DNA from: Leifsonia sp040686855
GTDB taxonomy: Bacteria; Actinomycetota; Actinomycetes; Actinomycetales; Microbacteriaceae
Direction: 5' to 3'
Length of the DNA stretch: 64,000 nucleotides
Assembly (NCBI RefSeq): GCF_040686855.1
Contig: NZ_JBFBOG010000001.1
Coordinates: 1,178,001-1,242,000, forward strand
Made by a program: the position numbers and the translations under genes
The notes under the pieces: model-generated
Told to the model about the DNA's origin: nothing
Databases searched by the model: none
Seen by the model: only the letters and a program-made list of their open reading frames with translations
Shown: positions 33,871-41,991 of the stretch, piece by piece
How positions within the stretch are numbered: the first letter of the stretch is position 1
How the letters are laid out: each line of letters begins with the position of its first letter

Positions 33871-35786
33871 CGGCTCCAGGGCGAAACGACTCGCCTTCGC
33901 GTGCCGCGCACCTGCTCACCCGTTACTGGCTGGTGGCGCTGACGCTCGCTGTCAGCGTGCTCTCGGCGTCGCTGGCGTCGGCCGGCGCTTCGACCGCGGC
34001 TGCGTGGTCGGCGGGCGCGTTCACCCTTCTCGTCGCCGCCGGTTATACCGTCCGCATGGTCCGGACGCTCAGGGCCGGCGGTCTCGGCGTGGACCTGCTG
34101 GCGGTCGTGGCGATCGTCGCCACCGTGCTCGTCGGCGAATTCGCCGCTGCGCTCATCGTGGTGCTGATGCTGGCCGGCGGCGAGGCGCTGGAGGACTACG
34201 CCAACCGTCGGGCCCGCCGCGAACTGGACTCCCTGCTCCGACGCGACCCGCGATCCGCCCATCGCTACGGTGAGGACGGTTCTGCCGTGGAGGATGTGCC
34301 CATCGACGCGGTCCGGGTCGGCGACGTCCTTCTCGTGCGGCCCGCCGAGGTCGTCCCGGTCGACGCCGTGCTCCTCGATGCGCGCGCCGCCTTCGACATG
34401 TCCTCGATCACGGGCGAGAGCCTTCCCGCCGACAAGGAGAAGGGTGACGACGTCCCGAGCGGAAGCGTCAACGGCACGGCAGCAGTACGCGTCCGCGCGG
34501 CGCGAGTCGCCGCCGACAGCCAGTACCAGCAGATCGTCGCGCTCGTCGCTCAGGCGTCCCGCACGAAGGCCCGCGTCGTCCGGATCGCCGACCGCTTCGC
34601 TGTGCCGTTCACGCTGTCCTCGCTCCTGCTGGGCGGCGTCGCCTGGTTCGTCAGCGGCGATCCGGTGCGCTTCGCGGAGGTGCTGGTGCTCGCGTCCCCC
34701 TGCCCGCTCATCATCGCCGCGCCCGTCGCGTTCATCGGCGGCATGAGCCGCGCGGCGAAAGCGGGGATCATCGTCCGCGACGGCGGCGTCCTCGAAAGGC
34801 TCGCCGACGCCAAGACCGTCGTGTTCGACAAGACCGGTACCTTGACGACCGGGCGCCCCGTCCTTCGGGAGATCCGGCCGGCCGAGGGGTTCGCGGCCGA
34901 TGACCTGCTCGCCCTCGCGGCGAGCGCCGAGCAGTACTCGTCTCACGTCCTCGCCGCATCCATCGTCGCCGCCGCCACGGATCGCTCGCTCCGGCTGAGC
35001 CGAGCCGCGTCCGCCGACGAGCGCGCGACCGACGGCGTCGTCGCACGCATCGGCGCGCACACCGTCGCCGTGGGGAAGTTCTCCTTCATCCGAGCGCTCG
35101 CGCCGGACACACGTCGCGAGCGCATCTCGCCGGGCGAGCTCGCCGTGTACGTCTCGGTCGACGGCGCCTACGCGGGCGCGCTGATCGAGCGCGACCCTCC
35201 CCGCGAGAACGCCACCGAGATGCTGCGTGATCTGGCTGCACTCGGCACCACGAACGTCGAGCTGCTGACCGGCGACGCGCAGGAGACCGCCGCCGGAATC
35301 GCCGACGAACTCGGCATCGCCCGCTACCGGGCCGAGTGCCTTCCGGCGGACAAAGTCGCGCGCGTGGCGTCGATCACCGAGCGACCGGTGGCGATGGTGG
35401 GCGACGGCGTCAACGACGCCCCCGTGCTCGCCAGCGCGGACGTCGGGATCGCGATGGGCGCGAAAGGCGCCACCGCGGCGAGCGAGTCCGCGGACGTCGT
35501 GATCCTGGTGGACGACATCGGCAAGGTCGTCGAGGCCATCTCCATCGCCCGGCGCACGGTCGCCGTGGCGCTTCAGAGCATCTGGCTCGGCATCGCGGCG
35601 TCGATCCTCCTCATGTGCATCGCGGCCTTCGGTGTCATCCCGGCGGTCGTCGGAGCCCTGCTTCAAGAGGTCGTCGACCTCGCGACGATCCTCGCCGCAC
35701 TTCGCGCCGCCGCTACGCCGCGAAGCGACCAAAGACCCTATGGACGCCCCGAGCTCTCCGGGATGGTGGAAACGCGAGAACCCTGA
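33867..35786 (+). CDS. P1B-type metal-transporting ATPase (SPC type)
   Basis: A 639-residue heavy-metal ATPase without an N-terminal metal-binding domain. Visible motifs: SSITGESLPADK (actuator), SPCP at 277-280 in the metal-binding helix, FDKTGTLTTG with D321, and VGDGVNDAPVL. An SPC instead of CPC motif marks the P1B-4 subgroup, whose members export cobalt, iron(II) or related ions. The conserved HP dipeptide of the N-domain is replaced: the sequence is SSHVLA. The gene overlaps adhP by ATGA. Metal P-type ATPases are common in DosR regulons of mycobacteria. Confidence 0.9.
   Translation: MTAPGRNDSPSRAAHLLTRYWLVALTLAVSVLSASLASAGASTAAAWSAGAFTLLVAAGYTVRMVRTLRAGGLGVDLLAVVAIVATVLVGEFAAALIVVLMLAGGEALEDYANRRARRELDSLLRRDPRSAHRYGEDGSAVEDVPIDAVRVGDVLLVRPAEVVPVDAVLLDARAAFDMSSITGESLPADKEKGDDVPSGSVNGTAAVRVRAARVAADSQYQQIVALVAQASRTKARVVRIADRFAVPFTLSSLLLGGVAWFVSGDPVRFAEVLVLASPCPLIIAAPVAFIGGMSRAAKAGIIVRDGGVLERLADAKTVVFDKTGTLTTGRPVLREIRPAEGFAADDLLALAASAEQYSSHVLAASIVAAATDRSLRLSRAASADERATDGVVARIGAHTVAVGKFSFIRALAPDTRRERISPGELAVYVSVDGAYAGALIERDPPRENATEMLRDLAALGTTNVELLTGDAQETAAGIADELGIARYRAECLPADKVARVASITERPVAMVGDGVNDAPVLASADVGIAMGAKGATAASESADVVILVDDIGKVVEAISIARRTVAVALQSIWLGIAASILLMCIAAFGVIPAVVGALLQEVVDLATILAALRAAATPRSDQRPYGRPELSGMVETREP
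35725..35738 (+). promoter_or_regulatory. DosR-like box G (inside the ATPase 3' end)
   Basis: GCGACCAAAGACCC, one mismatch, near the 3' end of the ATPase reading frame and about 285 bp before the FMN reductase gene. Being inside a gene, it is the least certain of the seven. Confidence 0.3.
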
Positions 35787-35830
35787 CCTCATGCGGCGCA
35801 CTCGCGCTGCTCACCCGGCCGGTCAGGGGA

Positions 35831-35889
35831 GCCGTCGCGTTCCGGGCGACGGCAGGCCCGCGCCGATCTCGGGGGAGGCGGCGCGGGCC
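35831..35889 (+). terminator. Two tandem GC-rich stem-loops after the ATPase gene
   Basis: Stem 1 pairs 35831-35838 with 35846-35853 (8 bp, 7-nt loop). Stem 2 pairs 35855-35865 with 35879-35889 (11 bp, perfect, 13-nt loop). They begin 45 bp after the ATPase stop. Stem 2 is followed by a CTCTCTTGTCC pyrimidine run. A terminator fits best; the rest of the 223-bp gap to 36010 holds no gene I can support. Confidence 0.55.
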
Positions 35890-36009
35890 GGCTCTCTTGT
35901 CCTGCGCTCCTCCGGCAGGCACCTCCGCCGTGGTGGTATTCGGCCGGAACCTGTACGGGTTCGCATCCCCTCCCGGGAATGCCCACGCTCGCCCACGGTT
36001 GTCGCGAGG

Positions 36010-36585
36010 GTGACGACCAGACTGATGATCATCGTTGGAAGCGTCCGCGAGGGACGTGTCGGCCTTCCGATCGCCGAGTGGGTGCGGCAGGAGGCGGAGA
36101 AGACGGGATGGTTCGAGATCGACTTCGTCGACCTCCGGGAGCTGGCCCTGCCGTTCATGGACGAGCCGAACCATCCGCGGCTGAAGCAGTACACCAAGCC
36201 GCACACGATCGCCTGGAGCAAACGCGTGGAGGCGGCGGAGGCGTTCATCTTCGTGACGCCGGAGTACAACTACAGCTATTCGCCCGCGCTCAAGAACGCG
36301 CTCGACTACCTGAGCGGCGAATGGTGGCGCAAGCCGGTCGGCTTCGTCAGCTACGGCGGCGTGTCGAGCGGCACCCGCGGCGTGGTCGGGCTGCTCGCGA
36401 CGACCACGGGGCTCGGCCTGGTGCGGGTCGGCGCGAACGTGGAGCTGACGTTCGGCGGCAAGCTGGTCGTTGACGGTGTGTTCCACCCGGAGGCGAAGGA
36501 GCAGGCCATCCTCGCGCACGAGCTGGAGGAGCTGGACACGCTCGCCCACGCCCTCGCGCCCGTCCGGGCCGGCGCCGACACCTGA
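36010..36585 (+). CDS. NADPH-dependent FMN reductase family protein
   Basis: A 191-residue flavodoxin-fold reductase. MIIVGSVREGRVGLPIAEW carries the FMN phosphate loop, and TPEYNYSYSPALKNALDYLSG is the second family signature. Such enzymes reduce FMN, quinones or azo compounds with NADPH. The GTG at 36010 and the ATG at 36025 are both possible starts; I use the first because it keeps the usual five residues before the first strand, but neither has a clear ribosome binding site. Its place at the end of the stress island suggests a redox role. Confidence 0.88.
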   Translation: MTTRLMIIVGSVREGRVGLPIAEWVRQEAEKTGWFEIDFVDLRELALPFMDEPNHPRLKQYTKPHTIAWSKRVEAAEAFIFVTPEYNYSYSPALKNALDYLSGEWWRKPVGFVSYGGVSSGTRGVVGLLATTTGLGLVRVGANVELTFGGKLVVDGVFHPEAKEQAILAHELEELDTLAHALAPVRAGADT

Positions 36586-36622
36586 CTCAAGATTCGCATC
36601 GCACCGTCGCGCGGCGGGACAC

Positions 36623-36628
36623 TACCCT
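36623..36628 (+). promoter_or_regulatory. Leaderless -10 element of the ltrA-like gene
   Basis: TACCCT lies 6 nt before the ATG at 36635. Confidence 0.4.
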
Positions 36629-36634
36629 GCTGCC

Positions 36635-37925
36635 ATGAGCACAGCCCGCCCGCTCAACCGCTTTCGGCTGCGGAGGGCCGTCGGCCGCGATCCGAGCGAG
36701 TCGCGGAGTGCGAGCCCTCTGGAACTGCTGTACGACCTCACCCTGGTCGTCGCCTTCTCCCAGGCCGCCGACCAGCTGACGAAGTACCTGGCCGCTGGAC
36801 ATTTCGGGACCGCGCTCGGTGGCTTCTCCTTCATCATCATCAGCATCTGCTGGGCGTGGACCAGCTATTCGTGGTTCGCCTCGGCGTTCGACACCGACGA
36901 CTGGCTCCACCGGGTGCTGACGATGGTGCAGATGGTCGGCGTGCTGATCCTCGCGCTCCGGGATCCCGGAAGTGTTCTCCTCGATCGACGCCGGCCAGGG
37001 GGTGGACTTCCGCATCGTCGCCGTCGGCTACGTGATCATGCGGGTGGCGATGATCTTCATGTGGCTGCGGGTGGCGCGGGTCGACCCCGTGAACCGTCGC
37101 ACGGCGCTGCTCTATGTCGTCTTCACCGCAGGCGCCCAGGTGGGATGGGTGATCCTCGCGTGGGTGGAGCCCGCCGACATGGTGCTCCTCAGCGCACTGA
37201 TCGTCCTCCTCTGGGCGATAGAGCTGTGCGGTCCCATCGTCTCCACCTGGGATTCGTCCGCCAGCGCCGATACCTGGCACGGCACCCCGTGGAACGCCGA
37301 GCACATCGCCGATCGCTACGGCCTGCTCGTCATCATCACGCTCGGCGAGGCGCTGCTGGGAACCATCGCAGCGGTGGCCGCGGTCGTCGCGAAGGTCGGC
37401 TGGTCCGGAGAGGCGGTGCTGATCGTCATCGCCGGGGTCGGACTGACATTCGGGCTCTGGTGGACGTACTTCATCTTCCCGTCGGCCACCGTGCTCGCGC
37501 GGCACCGCAACCGGAAGTGGGCGTGGTCGTACGGGCACATCGCGCTGTTCGGCGCGATCGTCGCTGTGGGAGCCGGCCTCCATCTCGCCGCCTACGCGGC
37601 CGAAGGCGAGTCCTCGCTCGGCACGGTGGGGATCGTGCTCGCGGTGGCGATCCCGGTCCTGGTGTTCTGCCTCGTGTACTTCGCCCTCTGGTCGGTGCTC
37701 TTCCGCGCCGTCGACCCGTTCCACGTGATGCTCGCGCTCGGGATGGTGGCGTTCCTCGTGCTGGCGGTCCTCTGCGCCTGGGCGGGCCTCAGTCTCGGTT
37801 GGTGCCTGCTCATCGTCATGCTGTCCCCGGCCGTCGTCGCCGTCGGATACGAAACGGGAGGCTACCGGCACGTGGAGGCGGACGTCTCTCGCGAAGGCGA
37901 GGTGCAGCGCCAGACGGCGGACTGA
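36635..37925 (+). pseudogene. ltrA: Low temperature requirement A (LtrA)-like protein, frameshifted
   Basis: The first 108 codons read as a normal LtrA N-terminus (SPLELLYDLTLVVAFSQAAD, SICWAWTSYSWFASAFDTDD, VQMVGVLILAL). After LILAL the frame gives RDPGSVLLDRRRPGG, whereas the +1 frame gives the expected GIPEVFSSIDAGQGVDFRI and continues for over 300 residues of membrane helices to 37925. One extra base within 36957-36960 (GCTCCGGG for GCTCGGG) explains this. Joined, the protein would be about 430 residues. The family is a multi-helix membrane protein of unclear function. It may be a real mutation or a sequencing error. Confidence 0.85.
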
Positions 37926-37941
37926 AACCCGCCGAACGAAC

Positions 37942-38724
37942 TCAGGCGAGGAACGCCGCCACCCGCTCCGGCCAGGTGTCGGCCTCCGCCGCGTTCTCGG
38001 CAACCACCAGCTGGGAGTCCGTCAGCAGCTCGTGAAGGCGCTCGGCGGTCGAGAGCGGGTGCCCGGGGTCGCCTGCCCAGGGCAGCAGCAGCACCGGCAT
38101 CCGCAGGGCGGCGAGGGCAGCCGGCTCCGGCAGGTCCGAGAGGGCCGCGCCGCGCAGCACGGTCGCGGCGGTCTCCGGTCGCAGCTGGGTCTGCAGGCCG
38201 ACGCCGCGCTCCTCCAGCACCGGCGGCAGCGGGATGGGCGACGACGCCATCCACTCGGTCAGCGCGTCCCAGCCCTTCTCGTCGATGAGGTCGGCCATCT
38301 GCCGGTACACGGCGGCCTGACCGGCGCGGGTCTCCCACGCGGTCGGCGGAAGCGCGAGCACGAGCCGGCGGAACCGCTCGGGATGCCGCACGGCGGCGGT
38401 CAGGATGGTGCCGGTGCCCATGCTGACGCCCACCGCATCCACGGGTTCGTCCGCTCCGACGGCGTCGAGCAGGGCGATCAGGTCGTCGGCCAGCACCGGC
38501 CAGCGGTAGCGCTCGGGGTCGTCCGACCCGGGGGATCCGCCGTGACCGGCCGCGTCGTAGCGGACCAGCCGGTGGCCGCGGGAGGCCAGGCCGCGCACGT
38601 CGAGGATCGACAGGTCGGCGTCCCGCCCGGCGGTCAGGCCGTGCGCCTGCACGACGATGGGCCCGGTCCCGTCGACCTCGTAGGCGAGGGTGGCGCCGGG
38701 GCGGGCGAGGGTCTGATCGGTCAC
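37942..38724 (-). CDS. Alpha/beta hydrolase
   Basis: A 260-residue alpha/beta-fold hydrolase: the oxyanion region VVQAHGLTAGRD, DAAGHGGSPG after the third strand, the nucleophile elbow GVSMGTG, and a lid of helices. An acid (AGDPGHPLS) follows in the expected place; the usual catalytic histidine near the end is not obvious in TWPERVAAFL, which may mean a changed active site. The substrate is unknown. GTG start with GAGGAC upstream; it begins 16 nt after the CDP-alcohol phosphatidyltransferase gene on the same strand and may be co-transcribed. Confidence 0.85.
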   Translation of the reverse strand: MTDQTLARPGATLAYEVDGTGPIVVQAHGLTAGRDADLSILDVRGLASRGHRLVRYDAAGHGGSPGSDDPERYRWPVLADDLIALLDAVGADEPVDAVGVSMGTGTILTAAVRHPERFRRLVLALPPTAWETRAGQAAVYRQMADLIDEKGWDALTEWMASSPIPLPPVLEERGVGLQTQLRPETAATVLRGAALSDLPEPAALAALRMPVLLLPWAGDPGHPLSTAERLHELLTDSQLVVAENAAEADTWPERVAAFLA

Positions 38725-38740
38725 GGCGTCCTCACGATGC

Positions 38741-39502
38741 TCACGGGGTGGGCCAGCGGCCGCGAGAGCGGCGCGGTCGCCATGCTAACCCCGCGGGCGC
38801 CAGTGTGCGCTGCCGCACCAGCCACACCGCGTCGCGACCGAAGGACTCGAGCAGCAGCGCCAGCGCCACCCCGACGGCTCCAGCGGCGACCGGCCCGGGC
38901 GCCCCGGACACCGCGAGGGCGAGGGCGATGCCCGCGACGGCGGTGACCACTTTGCGCCAGTAGCGATACGGCAGGCGCGCGCGGAACCACGGCAGCATCC
39001 ACCCCACCGCGACGAAGGCGTAGCGCAGCAGGCCGATCGTGAGCACCCAGAGGCCCAGGTCGCGGGCGACGTAGGCGCTCAGCACGAGCAGCAGGAAGGC
39101 GTCGACCTCCATGTCGAACCGCGCCCCGAGTTCGCTGGTGGAGTGCGTGCGGCGAGCGACCCAGCCGTCGACCGCGTCGAGGGCGAGGGCGGGCACGGTC
39201 AGGCCGACGAGCAGAGGCACCGGGATCGGGGCGAGGAACGAGGCGACGACCAGGCCCGTGATCAGGCCGACCAGCGTCGAGCGCAACGAGGTGACCGCGT
39301 TGGCCAGGCCGAAGCGCACCGCGCCGCGGCGGCGGAGGCCGCGCATCAGCAGGAGGGTGGTGACGATGAGGTAGGCGGCGGCGATGAGCCAGGCCGTCAG
39401 CGGCACAGCGGACACCCCGCCGGCGGCGAGGGCGGCGAGGGGCAGGACCAGGATTCCCCACAGCGCCGCCCATCCGATCGCTTCGCGTTGAACCGTTCTC
39501 AC
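38741..39502 (-). CDS. CDP-alcohol phosphatidyltransferase
   Basis: A 253-residue membrane enzyme with the complete family signature DGWVAR, eight residues, G-x3-D-x3-D (LDAVDGWVARRTHS then TSELGARFDMEVD). It joins a CMP-activated lipid or alcohol to an alcohol acceptor in the cytoplasmic leaflet. About six membrane helices surround the motif. GTG at 39502 preceded by GAGG; GTG at 39508 is a close alternative. It is divergent from the seven-gene operon that begins at 39582, with only 79 bp between, so it is likely part of the same pathway. The acceptor is unknown. Confidence 0.85.
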   Translation of the reverse strand: MRTVQREAIGWAALWGILVLPLAALAAGGVSAVPLTAWLIAAAYLIVTTLLLMRGLRRRGAVRFGLANAVTSLRSTLVGLITGLVVASFLAPIPVPLLVGLTVPALALDAVDGWVARRTHSTSELGARFDMEVDAFLLLVLSAYVARDLGLWVLTIGLLRYAFVAVGWMLPWFRARLPYRYWRKVVTAVAGIALALAVSGAPGPVAAGAVGVALALLLESFGRDAVWLVRQRTLAPAGLAWRPRRSRGRWPTP

Positions 39503-39533
39503 ATCCACCTCGTGTTCCTGGAGAGCACCTTCT

Positions 39534-39547
39534 CGCGTTAACACGCG
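39534..39547. promoter_or_regulatory. Palindrome in the shared divergent promoter
   Basis: CGCGT-TAAC-ACGCG is centred in the 79-bp gap between the phosphatidyltransferase and the operon at 39582. It may be the operator that controls both directions. Confidence 0.4.
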
Positions 39548-39581
39548 ACCGGTGCACCGAAGGTTCACGGGAGGTCCGCAG

Positions 39582-40559
39582 ATGCACGAGGCGACGGCGT
39601 TCTGGGTCGAGCGGCCGGGTGCCGGCGCGCTCCGCCCGGTCGCGCTCGCCGCCCCGGGAGACGGCGACGTGCTCGTCCGCACCCTGCACACCGGCATCAG
39701 CCGCGGAACCGAGACGACGGTGTTCAACGGTCGTGTGCCCTCGAGCGAGTACGAGAGGATGCGCGCACCGTTCCAGGAGGGCGCGTTCCCCGGACCGGTG
39801 AAGTACGGCTACCTCAACGTCGGCGTGGTCGAGCAGGGGCCATCCGCCTTGGTCGGCCGCGTCGTCTTCACCCTCTACCCGCACCAGTCGGCGTTCGTCG
39901 TCGGCGCCGACGACGTCGTCCCCGTCCCGGAGGGTGTCCCGGCCCGCCGCGCCGTGCTCGCGGGCGCCGTCGAGACGGCGGTCAACGTGCTGTGGGATGC
40001 GGCTCCGCTGGTCGGAGACAGGATCACCGTCGTAGGGGCGGGGATGATCGGCTGCTGCATCGCGCGTCTCGCGTCGGGCATCCCCGGGGCGGAGGTCGTG
40101 CTCGTGGATGTGGATCCCGCCAAGGCCGCCGTGGCCGCCCGGCTCGGGGTCGCCTTCGCCACGCCGGGCGACGCCCCGCACGGACGTGACCTGGTGATCG
40201 ACGCGAGCGCTTCGGAGGCCGGGTTGCAGCTCGCCCTCGAAACCGTCGTGACCGAGGGCGAGGTGATCGAGGCGGGATGGTTCGGCGACCGGCCGGCGAC
40301 GCTGTCCCTGGGGGCCGATTTCCACTCCCGCCGCCTCAGCATCCGGTCGAGCCAGGTGGGCGCCGTCGCACCGCACCGCCGGGGGTCCCGCACCACTCGC
40401 GACCGGCTCGCGCTGGCGCTCGAGCTCTTACGCGACCCGGCGTTCGACGCCCTCCTCACCGGCTCGTCGTCCTGGCGGGAGCTGCCGGAGGTGATGGCGC
40501 GGCTCGCAGAGGGACCCAGCGGGGAGCTCTGCCACACGATCGATTGGAGCGACGCCTGA
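39582..40559 (+). CDS. Zinc-binding-type dehydrogenase (MDR superfamily)
   Basis: A 325-residue medium-chain dehydrogenase-like protein. VRTLHTGISRGTETTVFNG, PGPVKYGYLNVGVVE and FTLYPHQSAFVV form the catalytic-domain pattern of the threonine dehydrogenase/BchC-like group, and ITVVGAGMIGCCIARLA is the nucleotide-binding loop. The four-cysteine structural zinc site of classical ADHs is absent. It should oxidise or reduce an alcohol or sugar. It is the first gene of a seven-gene operon; its TGA shares a base with the next ATG. GGGAGG 10 nt before the ATG at 39582 sets the start. Confidence 0.88.
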   Translation: MHEATAFWVERPGAGALRPVALAAPGDGDVLVRTLHTGISRGTETTVFNGRVPSSEYERMRAPFQEGAFPGPVKYGYLNVGVVEQGPSALVGRVVFTLYPHQSAFVVGADDVVPVPEGVPARRAVLAGAVETAVNVLWDAAPLVGDRITVVGAGMIGCCIARLASGIPGAEVVLVDVDPAKAAVAARLGVAFATPGDAPHGRDLVIDASASEAGLQLALETVVTEGEVIEAGWFGDRPATLSLGADFHSRRLSIRSSQVGAVAPHRRGSRTTRDRLALALELLRDPAFDALLTGSSSWRELPEVMARLAEGPSGELCHTIDWSDA

Positions 40560-40945
40560 TGCCGTACACCGTCACCGTCCGCGACCACCTGATGGTCGCC
40601 CACAGCTTCCGCGGCGAGGTCTTCGGCCCTGCGCAACGGCTGCACGGCGCGACGTTCGTGGTCGACGCCTCATTCGGCGCCGACGAGCTGGATGCGGACG
40701 GGGTCGTCGTCGACATCGGCCGCGCCTCCGCCGCGCTGGCCGACATCACCGGGGCGCTCACCTACCGCAATCTCGACGAGGATCCGGACTTCGCGGGCGT
40801 CAACACGACCACCGAGGTGCTCTGCAAGGCCATCGCCGACCGGTTGGCCGAACGCGCAGACGAACTCGGAGGCGCGCTCACCTCGATCACCGTCACTCTG
40901 CACGAGTCGCACATCGCGTGGGCGAGCTATTCGAGGTCGTTGTGA
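40559..40945 (+). CDS. PTPS/QueD-fold protein with altered active site
   Basis: A 128-residue protein of the 6-pyruvoyl/6-carboxy-tetrahydropterin synthase fold. Family landmarks are MVAHSF, RLHGATF, DIGRASAALADITGALTYRNLD, NTTTEVLCKAIADRL and LHESHIAWASY. The family active site uses three zinc histidines, a catalytic Cys four residues before the HGH, and an Asp-His pair in LDH. Here H15 and H29 remain but the third zinc ligand is A31, the Cys position is A25, and the Asp-His is T68-Y69; only E116 is kept. It may bind a pterin without the usual chemistry, or catalyse something new. Coupled at both ends (TGATG and GTGA). Confidence 0.85.
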   Translation: MPYTVTVRDHLMVAHSFRGEVFGPAQRLHGATFVVDASFGADELDADGVVVDIGRASAALADITGALTYRNLDEDPDFAGVNTTTEVLCKAIADRLAERADELGGALTSITVTLHESHIAWASYSRSL

Positions 40946-41991
40946 GCACCGTGTTCTTCGCCGTCCCCGACACCGTCGACGACCCGGAGCGGGTCAGCGG
41001 GGGGAACGTCTACGACCGTCGGCTGGTCGACGGGCTGGAGGCGTCCGGGTGGGAGGTGCGGATGCTGCCGGTGCCGGAGCGCACCGGCGCGCTCCGGCGG
41101 ACGCTCGCCGGCATCCCGGACGATGCTGTCGCGCTGGTCGACGGCCTCCTCGTCGCCCGCGAGACGGGCACGGTCGCTGCCGAGGCCCGGCGCCTGCGGT
41201 GCGCGATCCTCACCCACATGATCGACGGGGAGTTCGGCGACGCCGAACACGCCGACTACCGCGCCGCCCGCCAGGTCATCGCCACGAGCGGGTGGACCCG
41301 TGGCGAACTGATCGCGCAGGATGCCGCGGAACCGAACGCGATCACAGTCGCGCATCCCGGCACCGACGAAGGCCTGCTGAGTGCGCCGTCGCCCTCGGGG
41401 GGCCGGCTGCTCTGCGTGGGCGCGGTCGCCCCGCACAAAGGCCAGGACCTGCTGGTGGAGGCCCTGAGCGCGTTCTCGGGCCGCCCCGACTGGACCTGCA
41501 CCGTCGCGGGTTCGCTGACGACGGATCCCGGGTTCGTGGCCGCTCTGCGGGCGCGCATCGACGCGGCCGGCCTCGCCGACCGGGTCGTCCTCACCGGGGT
41601 GCTCGGCGGCGACGCCCTCGCGGAGGCGTACGCGCGCGCCGACCTGGTGGTCCAGCCCTCGCGTCTCGAGAGTTACGGGATGGCCGTGGCGGACGCGCTC
41701 GCGCACGGCATCCCGGTGCTGGCCACGGAGGTGGGCGGCCTACCGGAGGCGATCGGCGTGAACGATGCGGCCATGATCGTGCCGCCGGGCGACCCCTGGG
41801 CGATCCGGGTCGTGCTCCAGCGGTGGTGGGCGAGCGCCGAACTCCGCCGCGCCCTTCAGGAGGCAGCGCTCCGCGCCCGGGGAGCGCGCCACACCTGGCC
41901 GTCGGCGGTGGAGGCGGTTACGGCGGCGCTGCGACGCGCGGAGACCGCGGACTCCGATCCGGCCGGAGCGACGAGGGCGGCGGCCTGGTGA
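40942..41991 (+). CDS. Glycosyltransferase family 4
   Basis: A 349-residue GT-B retaining glycosyltransferase. The C-terminal donor domain holds GAVAPHKGQDLLVEALS, VVLTGVLGGDALAEAYARAD and the signature PSRLESYGMAVADALAHGIPVLATEVGGLPE, read in pieces, where the second Glu of the E-x7-E motif is Asp. GGNVYDRRLVDGLEASGW is the N-terminal acceptor domain with the glycine loop. It should transfer a sugar from a nucleotide donor to an unknown acceptor. GTG at 40942 overlaps the upstream stop (GTGA) and the next gene starts the same way at 41988. Confidence 0.9.
   Translation: MSTVFFAVPDTVDDPERVSGGNVYDRRLVDGLEASGWEVRMLPVPERTGALRRTLAGIPDDAVALVDGLLVARETGTVAAEARRLRCAILTHMIDGEFGDAEHADYRAARQVIATSGWTRGELIAQDAAEPNAITVAHPGTDEGLLSAPSPSGGRLLCVGAVAPHKGQDLLVEALSAFSGRPDWTCTVAGSLTTDPGFVAALRARIDAAGLADRVVLTGVLGGDALAEAYARADLVVQPSRLESYGMAVADALAHGIPVLATEVGGLPEAIGVNDAAMIVPPGDPWAIRVVLQRWWASAELRRALQEAALRARGARHTWPSAVEAVTAALRRAETADSDPAGATRAAAW

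Noticed and set aside
35957..35969. tRNA T-arm-like sequence GGGTTCGCATCCC
   Set aside because: No acceptor stem, anticodon arm or CCA fits around it, and no tmRNA features were found; chance resemblance.
36635..37925. Programmed frameshift in the ltrA-like gene
   Set aside because: There is no slippery sequence with a downstream structure at 36957 that I can see; a mutation or sequencing error is simpler.
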